This document shows, one piece after another, positions 45,980 through 54,295 of a DNA stretch of 64,000 nucleotides. How positions within the stretch are numbered: the first letter of the stretch is position 1; every line of letters begins with the position of its first letter. The DNA is taken from the NCBI RefSeq assembly GCF_037203605.1, contig NZ_JBBDHC010000011.1, forward strand, positions 1-64,000, written 5' to 3'. The translations under genes were made by a program, and so were the position numbers. The DNA comes from Denitratimonas tolerans (GTDB lineage: Bacteria > Pseudomonadota > Gammaproteobacteria > Xanthomonadales > Xanthomonadaceae). Under the pieces are notes generated by a model that made no database searches, was not told the DNA's origin, and worked only from the letters and a program-made list of their open reading frames with translations.

Positions 45980-46588
45980 TCACGCGCCCGCGTCACCCAG
46001 CGCCAGCCAGCCGGTGAGCGTCGCGCGCGCCTCGTCCACGCCCTGGTGCGAGGTCGCGGAGAACAGCTGCACCGCCACGCCCGGCGCAACCGCGCGCCGG
46101 GTTTCCTGCAGGGCGCGCGCCGCCTGCCCGCGCGGCAGCTTGTCGGCCTTGGTCAAAAGGCAGTGGCAGGCCAGGCCGCGCGCGGTGCCGTATTCGAGCA
46201 TCTGCCGGTCGAAATCGCGCAGCGGGTGGCGCACGTCCATCACCACCATCAGGCCTTGAAGGCTGGCGCGGGTGCGGAAGTAGGCCTCGATCAGGCCGCG
46301 CCAGTGGTCGCGCAGACCAGGCGGCACCTTGGCGTAGCCGTAGCCGGGCAAGTCGACCAGATAGCGCTGCGGGGCCACCTGGAAATACACCAGCTGCTGG
46401 GTGCGGCCGGGGGTCTTGCTGGTGCGGGCCAGGCCGTTCTGGTCGCAAATGGCGTTGATTGCGCTGGATTTACCGGCGTTGGAGCGACCGGCGATCGCCA
46501 CCTCGCGGCTGTCGTCCGGCGGCAACTGGTGAAGTTCGTGCACGCTTTTGAGGTAGTGCGCGGTGCGCAGCAGGTTGGGTGGGGACAT
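45980..46588 (-). CDS. engB: Ribosome biogenesis GTPase EngB (YsxC/YihA)
   Basis: This 202-residue GTPase is needed for large ribosomal subunit assembly. G1 is GRSNAGKSS (residues 34-42), the G2 region is KTPGRTQ, G3 is DLPGYGYAK, G4 is TKAD and the G5-like segment is FSATSHQG. Length is normal. It is divergent from the cytochrome c gene, an arrangement common in gammaproteobacteria. Confidence 0.96.
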   Translation of the reverse strand: MSPPNLLRTAHYLKSVHELHQLPPDDSREVAIAGRSNAGKSSAINAICDQNGLARTSKTPGRTQQLVYFQVAPQRYLVDLPGYGYAKVPPGLRDHWRGLIEAYFRTRASLQGLMVVMDVRHPLRDFDRQMLEYGTARGLACHCLLTKADKLPRGQAARALQETRRAVAPGVAVQLFSATSHQGVDEARATLTGWLALGDAGA

Positions 46589-46789
46589 CTAAGGATCGTC
46601 TCTGGTTTGACCGGCTACCGGCCGACTGGAATAATTCCTGCGTTTCTGCGTCGTCGGGTGGAGCACCCGCTGTCGCTTGCCCGGATCGCGAAGGTTGCCG
46701 CCCGCAGGCGGCGACCGCAACGCGCCCGATCCCCGGGCAGCAGCGTCCCGACGCGCAGACCGGAACACACTTCTTTGCGGAGCACACAC

Positions 46790-47554
46790 ATGAACCTGCG
46801 TTGCTATTGTGGCATGGTCGTCGCGCTGGCCCTCGGCCTGGGTCTGGCATTCACCGCGTCCGCACAGGACACCGCCACGCCCGCGGAAGTCACCGCCGCG
46901 CCCGAGGCCGAACCGGCCCCGGCCGAGGTGCTGACCGACGCACACGGCCCGGCCCTGCCCGGCGACGCGGCGGCAGGCGAGGCCAAGTCGGCGGTTTGCG
47001 CGGCCTGCCACGGCATGGACGGCAACTCCATGATCCCGATGTATCCCAAGCTCGCCGGGCAGCACGAGGCCTATGCCGCGCGCCAGCTCGCCATGTTCCA
47101 GGACGGCACCCGCGTGGATCCGGTCATGCTCGGCATGTCGGCCGGGCTCACCCCGCAGGACATGCGCGACCTGGGTGCCTACTACGCCACGCTCACCATC
47201 ACGGCCGGCATCGCCGACGACAGCAAGCTGGACGATGGGCGTTCCTTCTACGAGGTCGGCCAGGCGCTGTATCGCGGCGGAGATACCCCGCGCGGCATCC
47301 CGGCCTGCCTGTCCTGCCATGGCCCGAGCGGCCAGGGCAATCCGCTCAGCGGCTATCCGGCGCTCGGCGGCCAGCACGCGACCTACACCGTCAAGCAGCT
47401 CGAATCGTTCCGCTCCGGCGTGGCCTGGGGCGCGGGCGACAACGCCAACACGGTCATGGTGGACGTGGCCCGGCAGCTGACCGACCAGGAGGTCCAGGCG
47501 CTGGCCAGCTACATCGAAGGTCTGCACGCCGCTGCCGACGTGGCAGCCCAATGA
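46790..47554 (+). CDS. Cytochrome c4-like diheme protein
   Basis: This 254-residue periplasmic protein has a signal peptide (about 1-25, ending ASA), an alanine/proline/glutamate-rich linker and two cytochrome c domains. Heme-binding motifs are CAACH (70-74) and CLSCH (173-177). The pattern of PKLAGQHEAYAARQL and PALGGQHATYTVKQL is that of cytochrome c4. It would carry electrons to the terminal oxidase, plausibly the aa3 enzyme encoded at 11.5-15.7 kb. Its stop overlaps the next gene as ATGA. Confidence 0.95.
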   Translation: MNLRCYCGMVVALALGLGLAFTASAQDTATPAEVTAAPEAEPAPAEVLTDAHGPALPGDAAAGEAKSAVCAACHGMDGNSMIPMYPKLAGQHEAYAARQLAMFQDGTRVDPVMLGMSAGLTPQDMRDLGAYYATLTITAGIADDSKLDDGRSFYEVGQALYRGGDTPRGIPACLSCHGPSGQGNPLSGYPALGGQHATYTVKQLESFRSGVAWGAGDNANTVMVDVARQLTDQEVQALASYIEGLHAAADVAAQ

Positions 47555-48450
47555 GCCGCCTGAACGTCGTCGCCACGCGCGGGCTGATCGCGCTGGGCCT
47601 GCTGGCGCTGGCCGCCTGCGGTGGCGAAAGCTCCGCGCCGAATCCGCCCGCCGCGTCAACCCCTGCCGCCAGCGCGCCCGCCGCACCGGCCGAAGCACCG
47701 GCTGAAGCAACTCCCGCCGCAGTGCCCGCCGACGCCGCGCCGACGCAAGCCGCCGCAGCCGAAGCAGACGCCGTCGAGGCCACGCCTGACGCGCCATCCG
47801 CCCCGCCGCAGGCGGCTGTGGCCGACGCCGCACCGGCGCAGCCGGTCGTGCCGGTCGTGCCGGAAGGCCCCGAGCCGCGCCTGGGCACGGACTACCAGCC
47901 CATCGATCCGCCGCAGACGCTGACCTCGGTTCCGGGCAAAGTCGAGATCGCCGAGGTGTTTTCCTACACCTGCATCCACTGCGCGCGCCTGCAGACCCTG
48001 CTCCCGGCCTGGGAGGCCTCGCTTCCGCCGCAGGTGAATTTCGTCCAGGCCCCGATGTCGCACGGCGCGTTCGAGCCGATCGCGCGCGGCTTCTACGCCG
48101 CGCAGGCGATGGGCATGCTCGAGCAGACCCAGGCCGGCATGTTCAAGGCACTGGCCGAACAGCAGCGCCTCGGGGCCGGGAAGATCGACGACATCGCCAA
48201 GCTCTACGCCGAACTGGGCGTCGATGCCGAGGCGTTCAAGGCCACGGCGGCCTCGTTCGCCGTCAACACCCAGATCTCGCGCAGCCAGAAGACCCTGGTG
48301 CGCTGGGGCGTGGAAAGCACGCCGACCCTGGTCGTGGCGGGCAAGTACCGCGTGCCGCCGACCGGCGATCGCGGCCACGAGGGCATGCTGCAGACCGCGC
48401 GCTGGCTGGCGCAGCGTGAAATCGCCCAACAGCAGGCGGCGGCGCGCTGA
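47551..48450 (+). CDS. DsbA-like thiol:disulfide oxidoreductase with lipoprotein anchor
   Basis: This 299-residue protein starts with a lipoprotein signal (lipobox LAAC, cysteine 23), followed by an unusually long alanine/proline-rich linker (about 30-108) and a DsbA thioredoxin-fold domain with the active site CIHC at 141-144. The cis-proline loop is VESTPTLVV. It probably makes disulfide bonds in the periplasm while tethered to a membrane. It is translationally coupled to the cytochrome c4-like gene and followed by a second DsbA gene. Confidence 0.93.
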   Translation: MSRLNVVATRGLIALGLLALAACGGESSAPNPPAASTPAASAPAAPAEAPAEATPAAVPADAAPTQAAAAEADAVEATPDAPSAPPQAAVADAAPAQPVVPVVPEGPEPRLGTDYQPIDPPQTLTSVPGKVEIAEVFSYTCIHCARLQTLLPAWEASLPPQVNFVQAPMSHGAFEPIARGFYAAQAMGMLEQTQAGMFKALAEQQRLGAGKIDDIAKLYAELGVDAEAFKATAASFAVNTQISRSQKTLVRWGVESTPTLVVAGKYRVPPTGDRGHEGMLQTARWLAQREIAQQQAAAR

Positions 48451-48478
48451 TCGCGCCCGCCTCGCCCGCCGGGTACCA

Positions 48479-48507
48479 GACGATCCCCGCCGCGCGCGGG
48501 GATCGTC
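48479..48507 (+). terminator. Hairpin after the lipoprotein DsbA gene
   Basis: A 12-bp perfect stem (48479-48490 with 48496-48507, core GATCCCCGC) with a CGCGC loop lies 28 bases after the stop. No T-run follows, so it may slow decay of the upstream message or act as a weak terminator. Confidence 0.55.
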
Positions 48508-48629
48508 GTCTGGGGGTTCCTGAATCGACGTTCCGCCCGGCGGGTGCGGAACCTTCGCCGCGCGCGGTAGTCTAGACACCACTTCGGGCCGACGTCTTCG
48601 GCTCTTTCTTCAAGGCAGGGAGATTCCCG

Positions 48630-49301
48630 ATGTTGCAGCGTTTCATGCGCCGAAGCGGCCAGATGGCGGCTCTTGTACTTCTCACCGCGGCGTTTGCCGG
48701 CGCGGCGTACGCCCAGTCCACCGATCCGGTCGAAGGGCGCGACTACACCCTCATCACGCCGGCCACCGAGACCAGCGCCGACGCGATCGAGGTGGTGGAG
48801 GTGTTCGGCTATTCCTGCTCGCACTGCGCCCACTTCCAGCCGCTGGTCAGCCAGTGGAAGAAGACGCTGGCGGACGACGTGAAGTTCGAATACCTGCCGG
48901 CGGCCTTCGGTGGCGTCTGGGAGGTCTACGCGCGGGTCTACTACACCGCCGAAACCATGGGCGCACTCGACAAGACCCACGACGCCCTGTTCGAAGCGCT
49001 GCACACCGAGCGCCGCCCCGTCAGCAAGATCGAGGATCTGGCCGACTTCTACGCCGAGCACGGCGTGGACAAGGCGCAGTTCCTGTCCACCCTCGACAGC
49101 TTCCCGGTGAACGCCAAGGTCGCCACCGCGCGCGAGCGCGCCGCGGCCTGGAACATCGAGGGCACGCCGACCATGGTCGTCGCCGGCAAGTACCGCGTCA
49201 TGGCGCCGCCGCAGGATCGGGGCGGCTTCAAGGGCATGCTGGAGATCGTCGACCGGCTGATCGCCCGCGAGCGCGCCGCGCGCAAGCCGGCCGCGGCCTG
49301 A
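48630..49301 (+). CDS. dsbA: Thiol:disulfide interchange protein DsbA
   Basis: This 223-residue periplasmic oxidoreductase has a signal peptide (about 1-28, ending AYA) and a DsbA domain with active site CSHC at 63-66 and cis-proline loop IEGTPTMVV. It oxidises cysteine pairs in exported proteins. Unlike its neighbour it is a soluble form with no lipobox. It is about 180 bases downstream of the first DsbA gene, with a hairpin between, so it may have its own promoter. Confidence 0.95.
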   Translation: MLQRFMRRSGQMAALVLLTAAFAGAAYAQSTDPVEGRDYTLITPATETSADAIEVVEVFGYSCSHCAHFQPLVSQWKKTLADDVKFEYLPAAFGGVWEVYARVYYTAETMGALDKTHDALFEALHTERRPVSKIEDLADFYAEHGVDKAQFLSTLDSFPVNAKVATARERAAAWNIEGTPTMVVAGKYRVMAPPQDRGGFKGMLEIVDRLIARERAARKPAAA

Positions 49302-49355
49302 AGCGCGAATCCGGCCCGGCTTGAAGCCCGTGCGCACCGGCCCCAGTTCGGCAAC

Positions 49356-50156
49356 ATGACCCTGAAGCCGTCATCGCATCCTGCTGCGCCGCGATCCGAG
49401 TCGCGGCGCCTGTCGCTGCTCAGCGCCAACATCCAGGCCGGCCACGCCACCAACAGCTATCGCGAGTACGTCACCGGTTCGTGGAACCACGTGCTGCCGA
49501 GCCGGCGCAAGCGCGACAACCTCGACGTGCTGGCCGATCAGGTCTCCGGCTTCGACCTCGTGGGCCTGCAGGAAGCCGATGCCGGCTCGCTGCGCTCGGG
49601 CTTCGTCAACCAGACCCACTACCTGGCCGAACGCGCCGGCTTCCCGTACTGGAGCCACCAGCCCAACCGCCGTCTGGCCGGCGTCGCGGCCAGCGCCAAC
49701 GGCCTGCTGTGCCGGGACCAGCCCGATGAAGTGGTCGATTACGCCCTTCCCAGCCGCATTCCCGGCCGCGGCGCGCTCGTGGTGCGCTACGGCCACGGCG
49801 CGGATTCGCTGACCATCGCCATCGCCCACCTCTCGCTCTCCCTGCGCGCGCGCACCGCGCAGGCCGCGTTCCTCGGCGAACTCCTGACCGGCCCGGGGCA
49901 CAAGGTGCTGATGGGCGACTTCAACTGCGAATCCGATTCGCCCGAGATGCTGTCGCTCTATCGCCACACCCAGCTGCGCCCGCCCGACGAGCGCATTCTG
50001 TCGTTCCCGAGGTGGCAGCCGCGTCGCGCCATCGACCATATCCTGGTCTCGGGCGAGGTCGGCGTCGAACGCCGCTGGGCGCTGGCGGACCTGTCCTCCG
50101 ACCACCTGGCCGTGGCGGCCGAACTGGTGCTGCCGCCGGTGGCGAGCGCCGGCTGA
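49356..50156 (+). CDS. Endonuclease/exonuclease/phosphatase family protein
   Basis: This 266-residue EEP-fold hydrolase has the family motifs LLSANIQAG, VGLQEADAG (metal-binding Glu), IAIAHLSLS, LMGDFNCESDS (catalytic Asp/Asn) and SDHLAVAAEL (catalytic His). The N-terminus has no clear signal peptide. It could act on DNA, RNA or a phosphate ester. The 54-base gap after dsbA suggests possible co-transcription. Confidence 0.9.
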   Translation: MTLKPSSHPAAPRSESRRLSLLSANIQAGHATNSYREYVTGSWNHVLPSRRKRDNLDVLADQVSGFDLVGLQEADAGSLRSGFVNQTHYLAERAGFPYWSHQPNRRLAGVAASANGLLCRDQPDEVVDYALPSRIPGRGALVVRYGHGADSLTIAIAHLSLSLRARTAQAAFLGELLTGPGHKVLMGDFNCESDSPEMLSLYRHTQLRPPDERILSFPRWQPRRAIDHILVSGEVGVERRWALADLSSDHLAVAAELVLPPVASAG

Positions 50157-50162
50157 AAAAGC

Positions 50163-50176
50163 TGGCGGATGGGGTG
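50163..50176 (-). repeat. Duplicate of the last 14 bases of tRNA-Ser
   Basis: TGGCGGATGGGGTG is found here and again at 50273-50286, where it is the CCA end, discriminator base and acceptor strand of the tRNA-Ser gene. The two copies are 110 bases apart in the same orientation. It may be an old attachment-site remnant or a tRNA fragment. Confidence 0.5.
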
Positions 50177-50272
50177 AACAGGGCTTTCGAGCAGCGGAAG
50201 CTGCGAGCCTGTGAACGCCATCGCGCCTGCAAGCGCGATGGCCGGGAATCACTTTGGCAGAGCCACCGCAGG

Positions 50273-50362
50273 TGGCGGATGGGGTGGGATTCGAACCCAC
50301 GGTAGTGTCGCCACTACGCCGGTTTTCAAGACCGGTGCCTTAAACCGCTCGGCCACCCATCC
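50273..50362 (-). tRNA. tRNA-Ser (anticodon TGA)
   Basis: On the minus strand the gene begins GGATGGG and ends CCCATCC, which pair as the acceptor stem, followed by the discriminator G and an encoded CCA. The anticodon arm reads CCGGTCTTGAAAACCGG, giving anticodon TGA. A long variable arm (GTAGTGGCGACACTAC) marks it as a class II tRNA, and the T arm GTGGGTTCGAATCCCAC is canonical. It reads UCN serine codons. Confidence 0.97.
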
Positions 50363-50410
50363 GGATATTCCTGCCGCAACGCACCGTTCGGGCCGGCGCG
50401 CTTCCGTGCT

Positions 50411-50441
50411 CCCTCTCCCCGGCCTGCGGCGGGGGAGAGGG
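50411..50441. repeat. REP-like hairpin of the CCCTCTCCCC family
   Basis: CCCTCTCCCC (50411-50420) pairs with GGGGAGAGGG (50432-50441). It is followed by TTGGGGTGAGGGGG, as in other copies of this intergenic repeat. Confidence 0.65.
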
Positions 50442-50640
50442 TTGGGGTGAGGGGGCTTTTTCAGCCGCGGCAGCAGAGAGTCATCGCCGCTTCGCCGTTC
50501 GCCCCTCACCTGGCCTTTCCCCAAGTACGACAGGCGCAAAGAAGAGCGCGCATTGTCCATGCCTGCGGCCGCGTTGTCAGCCCGCACGGCCGAATCTGCG
50601 AGAATGCCCGGCTCCCGCCCGCCTCGCATCGTGCCCGCCC

Positions 50641-51969
50641 GTGTCCAGAACGCGCCGTCCCCAGCAGTTCGTCGAGCTTGAGCTCGACATCACCGACCTG
50701 AGCCACGATGGCCGCGGCGTCGCGCGTCACGAGGGCAAGGCCGTCTTCGTGACCGGCGCGCTGCCGGGTGAAAAGGTCCGCGCCCAGGTCCGCGTTTCGC
50801 GCAAACAGTTCGACGAAGGCGGCACCATCGAGGTGCTTGCCGCCTCGCCACATCGCGTCACGCCCCGCTGCGCGCACTTTGGCGTGTGCGGCGGCTGCGT
50901 CCTGCAGCATCTGGCCCCGCAGGCGCAGGTCGCGGCCAAGCAGCACACGCTGGCCGAGAACTTCGAGCGCATCGGCCAGGTACGGCCCGAGCGCTGGCTC
51001 GAACCGCTGGTGGGCGAGCCGTGGAACTACCGGCGCAAGGCCCGGCTCGGCGTCAAGTTCGTGCCGAAGAAGGGCCGCGTGCTGGCCGGCTTCCGCGAAG
51101 CCGCCGATCCGCGCTTCATCGCGGACGTTTCGCGCTGCGAGGTGCTGGTCGAGGGCGTCGGCAGCCGCGTCGCGGCCATCGCCGAACTGGTCGATGCGAT
51201 GGACGCGCGCGCGCAGATTCCGCAGATCGAGATCGCCGCCGGCGACGACCGCACCGCGCTGGTGTTCCGCAACCTCCAGCCGCTGTCCGATGAGGACCGC
51301 GCGCGGCTGGTGGCCTTCGGCGAGCGCGAAGGTTTCGCGATCTTCCTGCAGCCGGGCGGCAACGATACCGTGGTGCCGATCGACGGCGGCGCGGAGGAGT
51401 TGCATTTCGCGCTTCCCGCCCACGGCGTGGATTACGCCTTTCGCCCGCTCGATTTCATCCAGGTCAACGGCGCGATGAACCAGCGCATGATCGACCACGC
51501 GCTCTCCCTGCTCGATCCCGCGCCGCACGAGCGCGTGCTCGATCTCTTCTGCGGCCTGGGCAACTTCACCCTGCCGCTGGCGCGCCGCTGCGCCCAGGCA
51601 GTAGGCGTGGAAGGTGACGCCGGACTGGTGCGGCGCGCGCACGAGAATGCGCGGCGCAACGGCATCGGCAACGTCGACTTCCACGCCGCCGACCTGGTCG
51701 GCGACCTGCGCAATGCGCCGTGGCTGCGCCAAGGGTTCGATGCGCTGCTGCTCGACCCGCCGCGCACCGGTGCCGATGCCACCATCGCACAGATTCCGCT
51801 CGACGGGATCGGCCGCATCGTCTACGTCTCCTGCCACCCCGGCTCGCTGGCGCGCGACGCCGGCCTCCTGGTGCGCGATCATGGCTACCGGCTCGCGGCG
51901 GCCGGTGTGATGGACATGTTCCCGCACACCGCACACGTGGAGTCGATCGCGCTGTTCGAGAAGGGTTGA
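50641..51969 (+). CDS. rlmD: 23S rRNA (uracil-1939-C5)-methyltransferase
   Basis: This 442-residue SAM-dependent enzyme methylates U1939 of 23S rRNA. It has an N-terminal TRAM domain (ELELDITDLSHDGRGVAR), iron-sulfur cluster cysteines (C77, C83 and C86, with a fourth in VSRCEVL), a Rossmann SAM-binding fold (VLDLFCGLGNFTLPLA), the DPPRTGA motif and the catalytic cysteine in VSCHPGSLARD. In E. coli that last motif has asparagine in place of the histidine. The start is GTG at 50641. Confidence 0.95.
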   Translation: MSRTRRPQQFVELELDITDLSHDGRGVARHEGKAVFVTGALPGEKVRAQVRVSRKQFDEGGTIEVLAASPHRVTPRCAHFGVCGGCVLQHLAPQAQVAAKQHTLAENFERIGQVRPERWLEPLVGEPWNYRRKARLGVKFVPKKGRVLAGFREAADPRFIADVSRCEVLVEGVGSRVAAIAELVDAMDARAQIPQIEIAAGDDRTALVFRNLQPLSDEDRARLVAFGEREGFAIFLQPGGNDTVVPIDGGAEELHFALPAHGVDYAFRPLDFIQVNGAMNQRMIDHALSLLDPAPHERVLDLFCGLGNFTLPLARRCAQAVGVEGDAGLVRRAHENARRNGIGNVDFHAADLVGDLRNAPWLRQGFDALLLDPPRTGADATIAQIPLDGIGRIVYVSCHPGSLARDAGLLVRDHGYRLAAAGVMDMFPHTAHVESIALFEKG

Positions 51970-52095
51970 TGCGAGGGTGAGGCGCCACCAGAATGGGTGC
52001 CCTTTGCCTCGCTAGTCGTAGCGCGTGGCAACCCGCGTCACCGTCGGCGGGCAGGACGCGAGCGCGCGTTCGACGCGGGAAGGCTGAGGTTCTGG

Positions 52096-52608
52096 ATGTC
52101 CATCGAAATCGAGCGCAAGTTCCTGCCCGCAAGCGACGCCTGGCGTGCGCGTGCCTCGTACAGCCAGCGCATGGCGCAGGGCTATCTCAACGACGCACGG
52201 GCGCTGCGCGAGGGTGCGCAGAACGTCTCGATTCGGGTGCGCATCGCGGGGGAATCGGCGGCGCTCAACATCAAATCGCGCGAGCTGGGCGCGTGGCGGC
52301 AGGAGTTCGACTATCCCGTGCCGCTGGCCGATGCCGAGGCGCTGCTGGCGCTGTGCGTGGGCGGGCGGATCGAAAAGACGCGCCACCACGTGCACCACGC
52401 CGGGCACCTGTGGGAGATCGACGAGTTCGGCGGCGAAAACGCCGGGCTGGTCGTGGCCGAGATCGAGCTTGCGGCGCTGGATGAGGCCTTCGAAAGGCCC
52501 GAATGGGTGGGCCCGGAAGTCACCGACCAGCTGCGCTACTACAACCTGACCCTGGCCGAGCGGCCGTATTCGCAGTGGACGCAGAAGGAGCGCCACCCGT
52601 GCTCGTGA
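52096..52608 (+). CDS. CYTH-domain protein (inorganic triphosphatase-like)
   Basis: This 170-residue protein has the CYTH signature EIERKFL at its N-terminus and alternating charged strands (RVRIAGESAALNIKSRE, KTRHHV, WEIDEFGGENAGLVVAEIEL) that form the triphosphate tunnel. Bacterial members hydrolyse tripolyphosphate or, less often, make cAMP. The ATG at 52096 is chosen because the conserved strand starts there. Its end overlaps nagZ by 10 bases. Confidence 0.9.
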   Translation: MSIEIERKFLPASDAWRARASYSQRMAQGYLNDARALREGAQNVSIRVRIAGESAALNIKSRELGAWRQEFDYPVPLADAEALLALCVGGRIEKTRHHVHHAGHLWEIDEFGGENAGLVVAEIELAALDEAFERPEWVGPEVTDQLRYYNLTLAERPYSQWTQKERHPCS

Positions 52609-53597
52609 TCGGCATTGCCGGTACCGGACTCGACGCCGCCGGGCGCGACTGGCTGGCGCATCCGGGCGTGGGCGGGGTGATCCTGTTCTCCCGCAATTTC
52701 GCTTCGCGCGCGCAGGTCGGCGAGCTGTGCGCGGCGCTGCGCGAGGCCGCGCCGCGCCCGCTTCTGCTGTGCGTGGATCAGGAAGGCGGTCCGGTGCAGC
52801 GCTTCCGCGAGGGGTTTTCCGCGCTGCCGGCGCTGGCGCGCTTCGGGACGCAGTTCGATACGGACGCCGCCGGCGCGATGGAGGCCGCGCGCACCCATGC
52901 CTGGCTGATGGCGGCGGAAATCCGCGCCATCGGGCTGGACCTCAGCTTTGCGCCGGTGGTGGACCTCAAGCGCGGCAACCGCGCCATCGGCGAGCGCGCC
53001 TTCCACCTCGCGCCCGGCGTGACGGCCAACCTTGCCGCCGCCTACGTGCAGGGCATGCACGCGGCCGGCATGGCGGCCACGCTCAAGCACTTTCCCGGCC
53101 ACGGCTCGGTGCTGGAAGACACCCACTTCGATGCCGCGACCGATCCACGCCCGCTGCAGGCGCTGGAAGCCGAGGACCTGCTGCCCTTCCGCAGCGGAAT
53201 TTCCGCCGGTGCCGAAGCGGTGATGATGGCCCACGTCAGCTATCCCGCAGTGGATGCGGACCCGGCCGGCTACTCGCGCCGCTGGATCGCGTACCTGCGC
53301 GAAACCCTGAAGTTCGGCGGGGTGGTCTTCAGCGACGACATCGGCATGGCGGCGGCCGAATCCGCCGGCGGCATCGCGGCGCGGCTGCACGCCCATTACG
53401 ATGCCGGCTGCGACAGCGTGCTGGTGTGCGCGCCGGCGCTGGTGCCCGATGCGCTGGCGGCGATGCGCGCGCGGGACATGCGCCCCGATGCGCTGGCATC
53501 GATGGCGGGAAAGCCCGCGATGGATTGGACGTCGCTGCTGGCCGACGCGCGCTGGTCCGATGCGCGCGCCGCGCTTGGCATAATGCAGACGGCATAG
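52599..53597 (+). CDS. nagZ: Beta-N-acetylhexosaminidase NagZ
   Basis: This 332-residue GH3 glycosidase removes GlcNAc from muropeptides in peptidoglycan recycling. Family motifs are GVILFSRNFASRAQV, VDQEGGPVQRF and KHFPGHGSVLEDTH, the last carrying the loop His that acts with the catalytic Asp of FSDDIGM. A GTG at 52599 with AAGGAG 8 bases upstream is the start. It belongs to the same pathway as anmK and the AmpG-like permease elsewhere in the window. Confidence 0.95.
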   Translation: MLVIGIAGTGLDAAGRDWLAHPGVGGVILFSRNFASRAQVGELCAALREAAPRPLLLCVDQEGGPVQRFREGFSALPALARFGTQFDTDAAGAMEAARTHAWLMAAEIRAIGLDLSFAPVVDLKRGNRAIGERAFHLAPGVTANLAAAYVQGMHAAGMAATLKHFPGHGSVLEDTHFDAATDPRPLQALEAEDLLPFRSGISAGAEAVMMAHVSYPAVDADPAGYSRRWIAYLRETLKFGGVVFSDDIGMAAAESAGGIAARLHAHYDAGCDSVLVCAPALVPDALAAMRARDMRPDALASMAGKPAMDWTSLLADARWSDARAALGIMQTA

Positions 53598-53706
53598 CCC
53601 GTCTCCTGGCCGGGAGAGGGTGAGGGCGCGACCGAAGCGCGTGCCCGAGTCTCGCTGCAAGGCTTTGCTGTCACGCTTCGTTCGTACCCTCATCCGCCCT
53701 CCGGGC

Positions 53707-53729
53707 ACCTTCTCCCGAGGGGAGAAGGT
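53707..53729. repeat. REP-like hairpin upstream of hpt
   Basis: ACCTTCTCCC (53707-53716) pairs with GGGAGAAGGT (53720-53729). It is a TTCTCCC variant of the intergenic repeat family, lies in the nagZ-hpt gap and ends 23 bases before the hpt start. Confidence 0.6.
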
Positions 53730-53752
53730 TTCTTGCAAGAGCCGCCAAGCCA

Positions 53753-54295
53753 ATGTCCACTCCCCCCAAGCTTTCCGACGCCCTGCCCACCGCCGACCTG
53801 CTGTTCGATCGCGCCACGCTCGAACGCGAAATCGCGCGCATGGCGCGGCAGATCGACACCGACTACGCCGGCGACCGTCCGCTGTTCCTCACCGTGATGC
53901 ACGGCGGCATGCTGTTCGCATCGCTGCTGGCGCTCGAGATCAGGACCGACCTGGAGTTCGACTACCTGCACGCCACCCGCTACCGCGGCAAGACGCGCGG
54001 CACCGGGCTCAGCTGGCTGCGCCATCCGCAGGTGCCGATGCTGGACCGGCGCGTGCTGCTGGTCGACGACATCCTCGACGAGGGACAGACGCTGGTGGCG
54101 GTGCGCGACGCCTGCCTTCGCGAAGGCGCGAAGGAAGTGCGCATCGCGGTGCTGACCAGCAAACTTCACGACCGCCGCGTGCCGGGCATCAGCGCCGACT
54201 ACGTCGGCGTGGAATTGCCGGATCGCTATGTCTTCGGCTTCGGCATGGACTACTACGAACAGGGCCGCAACCTGCCGGGCATCTACGCGATATGA
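53753..54295 (+). CDS. hpt: Hypoxanthine-guanine phosphoribosyltransferase
   Basis: This 180-residue purine-salvage enzyme joins hypoxanthine or guanine to PRPP. The PRPP-binding loop is VLLVDDILDEGQTL, and the N-terminal VMHGGMLFAS and C-terminal DYVGVELPDRYVFGFGMDY are typical. It overlaps the next gene (ATGA), whose product releases hypoxanthine, so the pair channels purine salvage. Confidence 0.95.
   Translation: MSTPPKLSDALPTADLLFDRATLEREIARMARQIDTDYAGDRPLFLTVMHGGMLFASLLALEIRTDLEFDYLHATRYRGKTRGTGLSWLRHPQVPMLDRRVLLVDDILDEGQTLVAVRDACLREGAKEVRIAVLTSKLHDRRVPGISADYVGVELPDRYVFGFGMDYYEQGRNLPGIYAI

Larger units (their letters stand above)
50157..50640. other. Intergenic stretch holding tRNA-Ser and repeats
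   Basis: This 484-base gap has no protein gene. It contains a partial copy of the tRNA 3' end, a GC-rich hairpin (50217-50242, stem GCCATCGCGC), the tRNA gene, and a REP-like hairpin. The rlmD promoter should lie at the right end; I see no clear one. Confidence 0.6.

Noticed and set aside
48479..48507. Riboswitch or thermometer before the soluble dsbA
   Set aside because: Only a simple hairpin 120 bases upstream is seen, with no ribosome-site pairing or known aptamer pattern.
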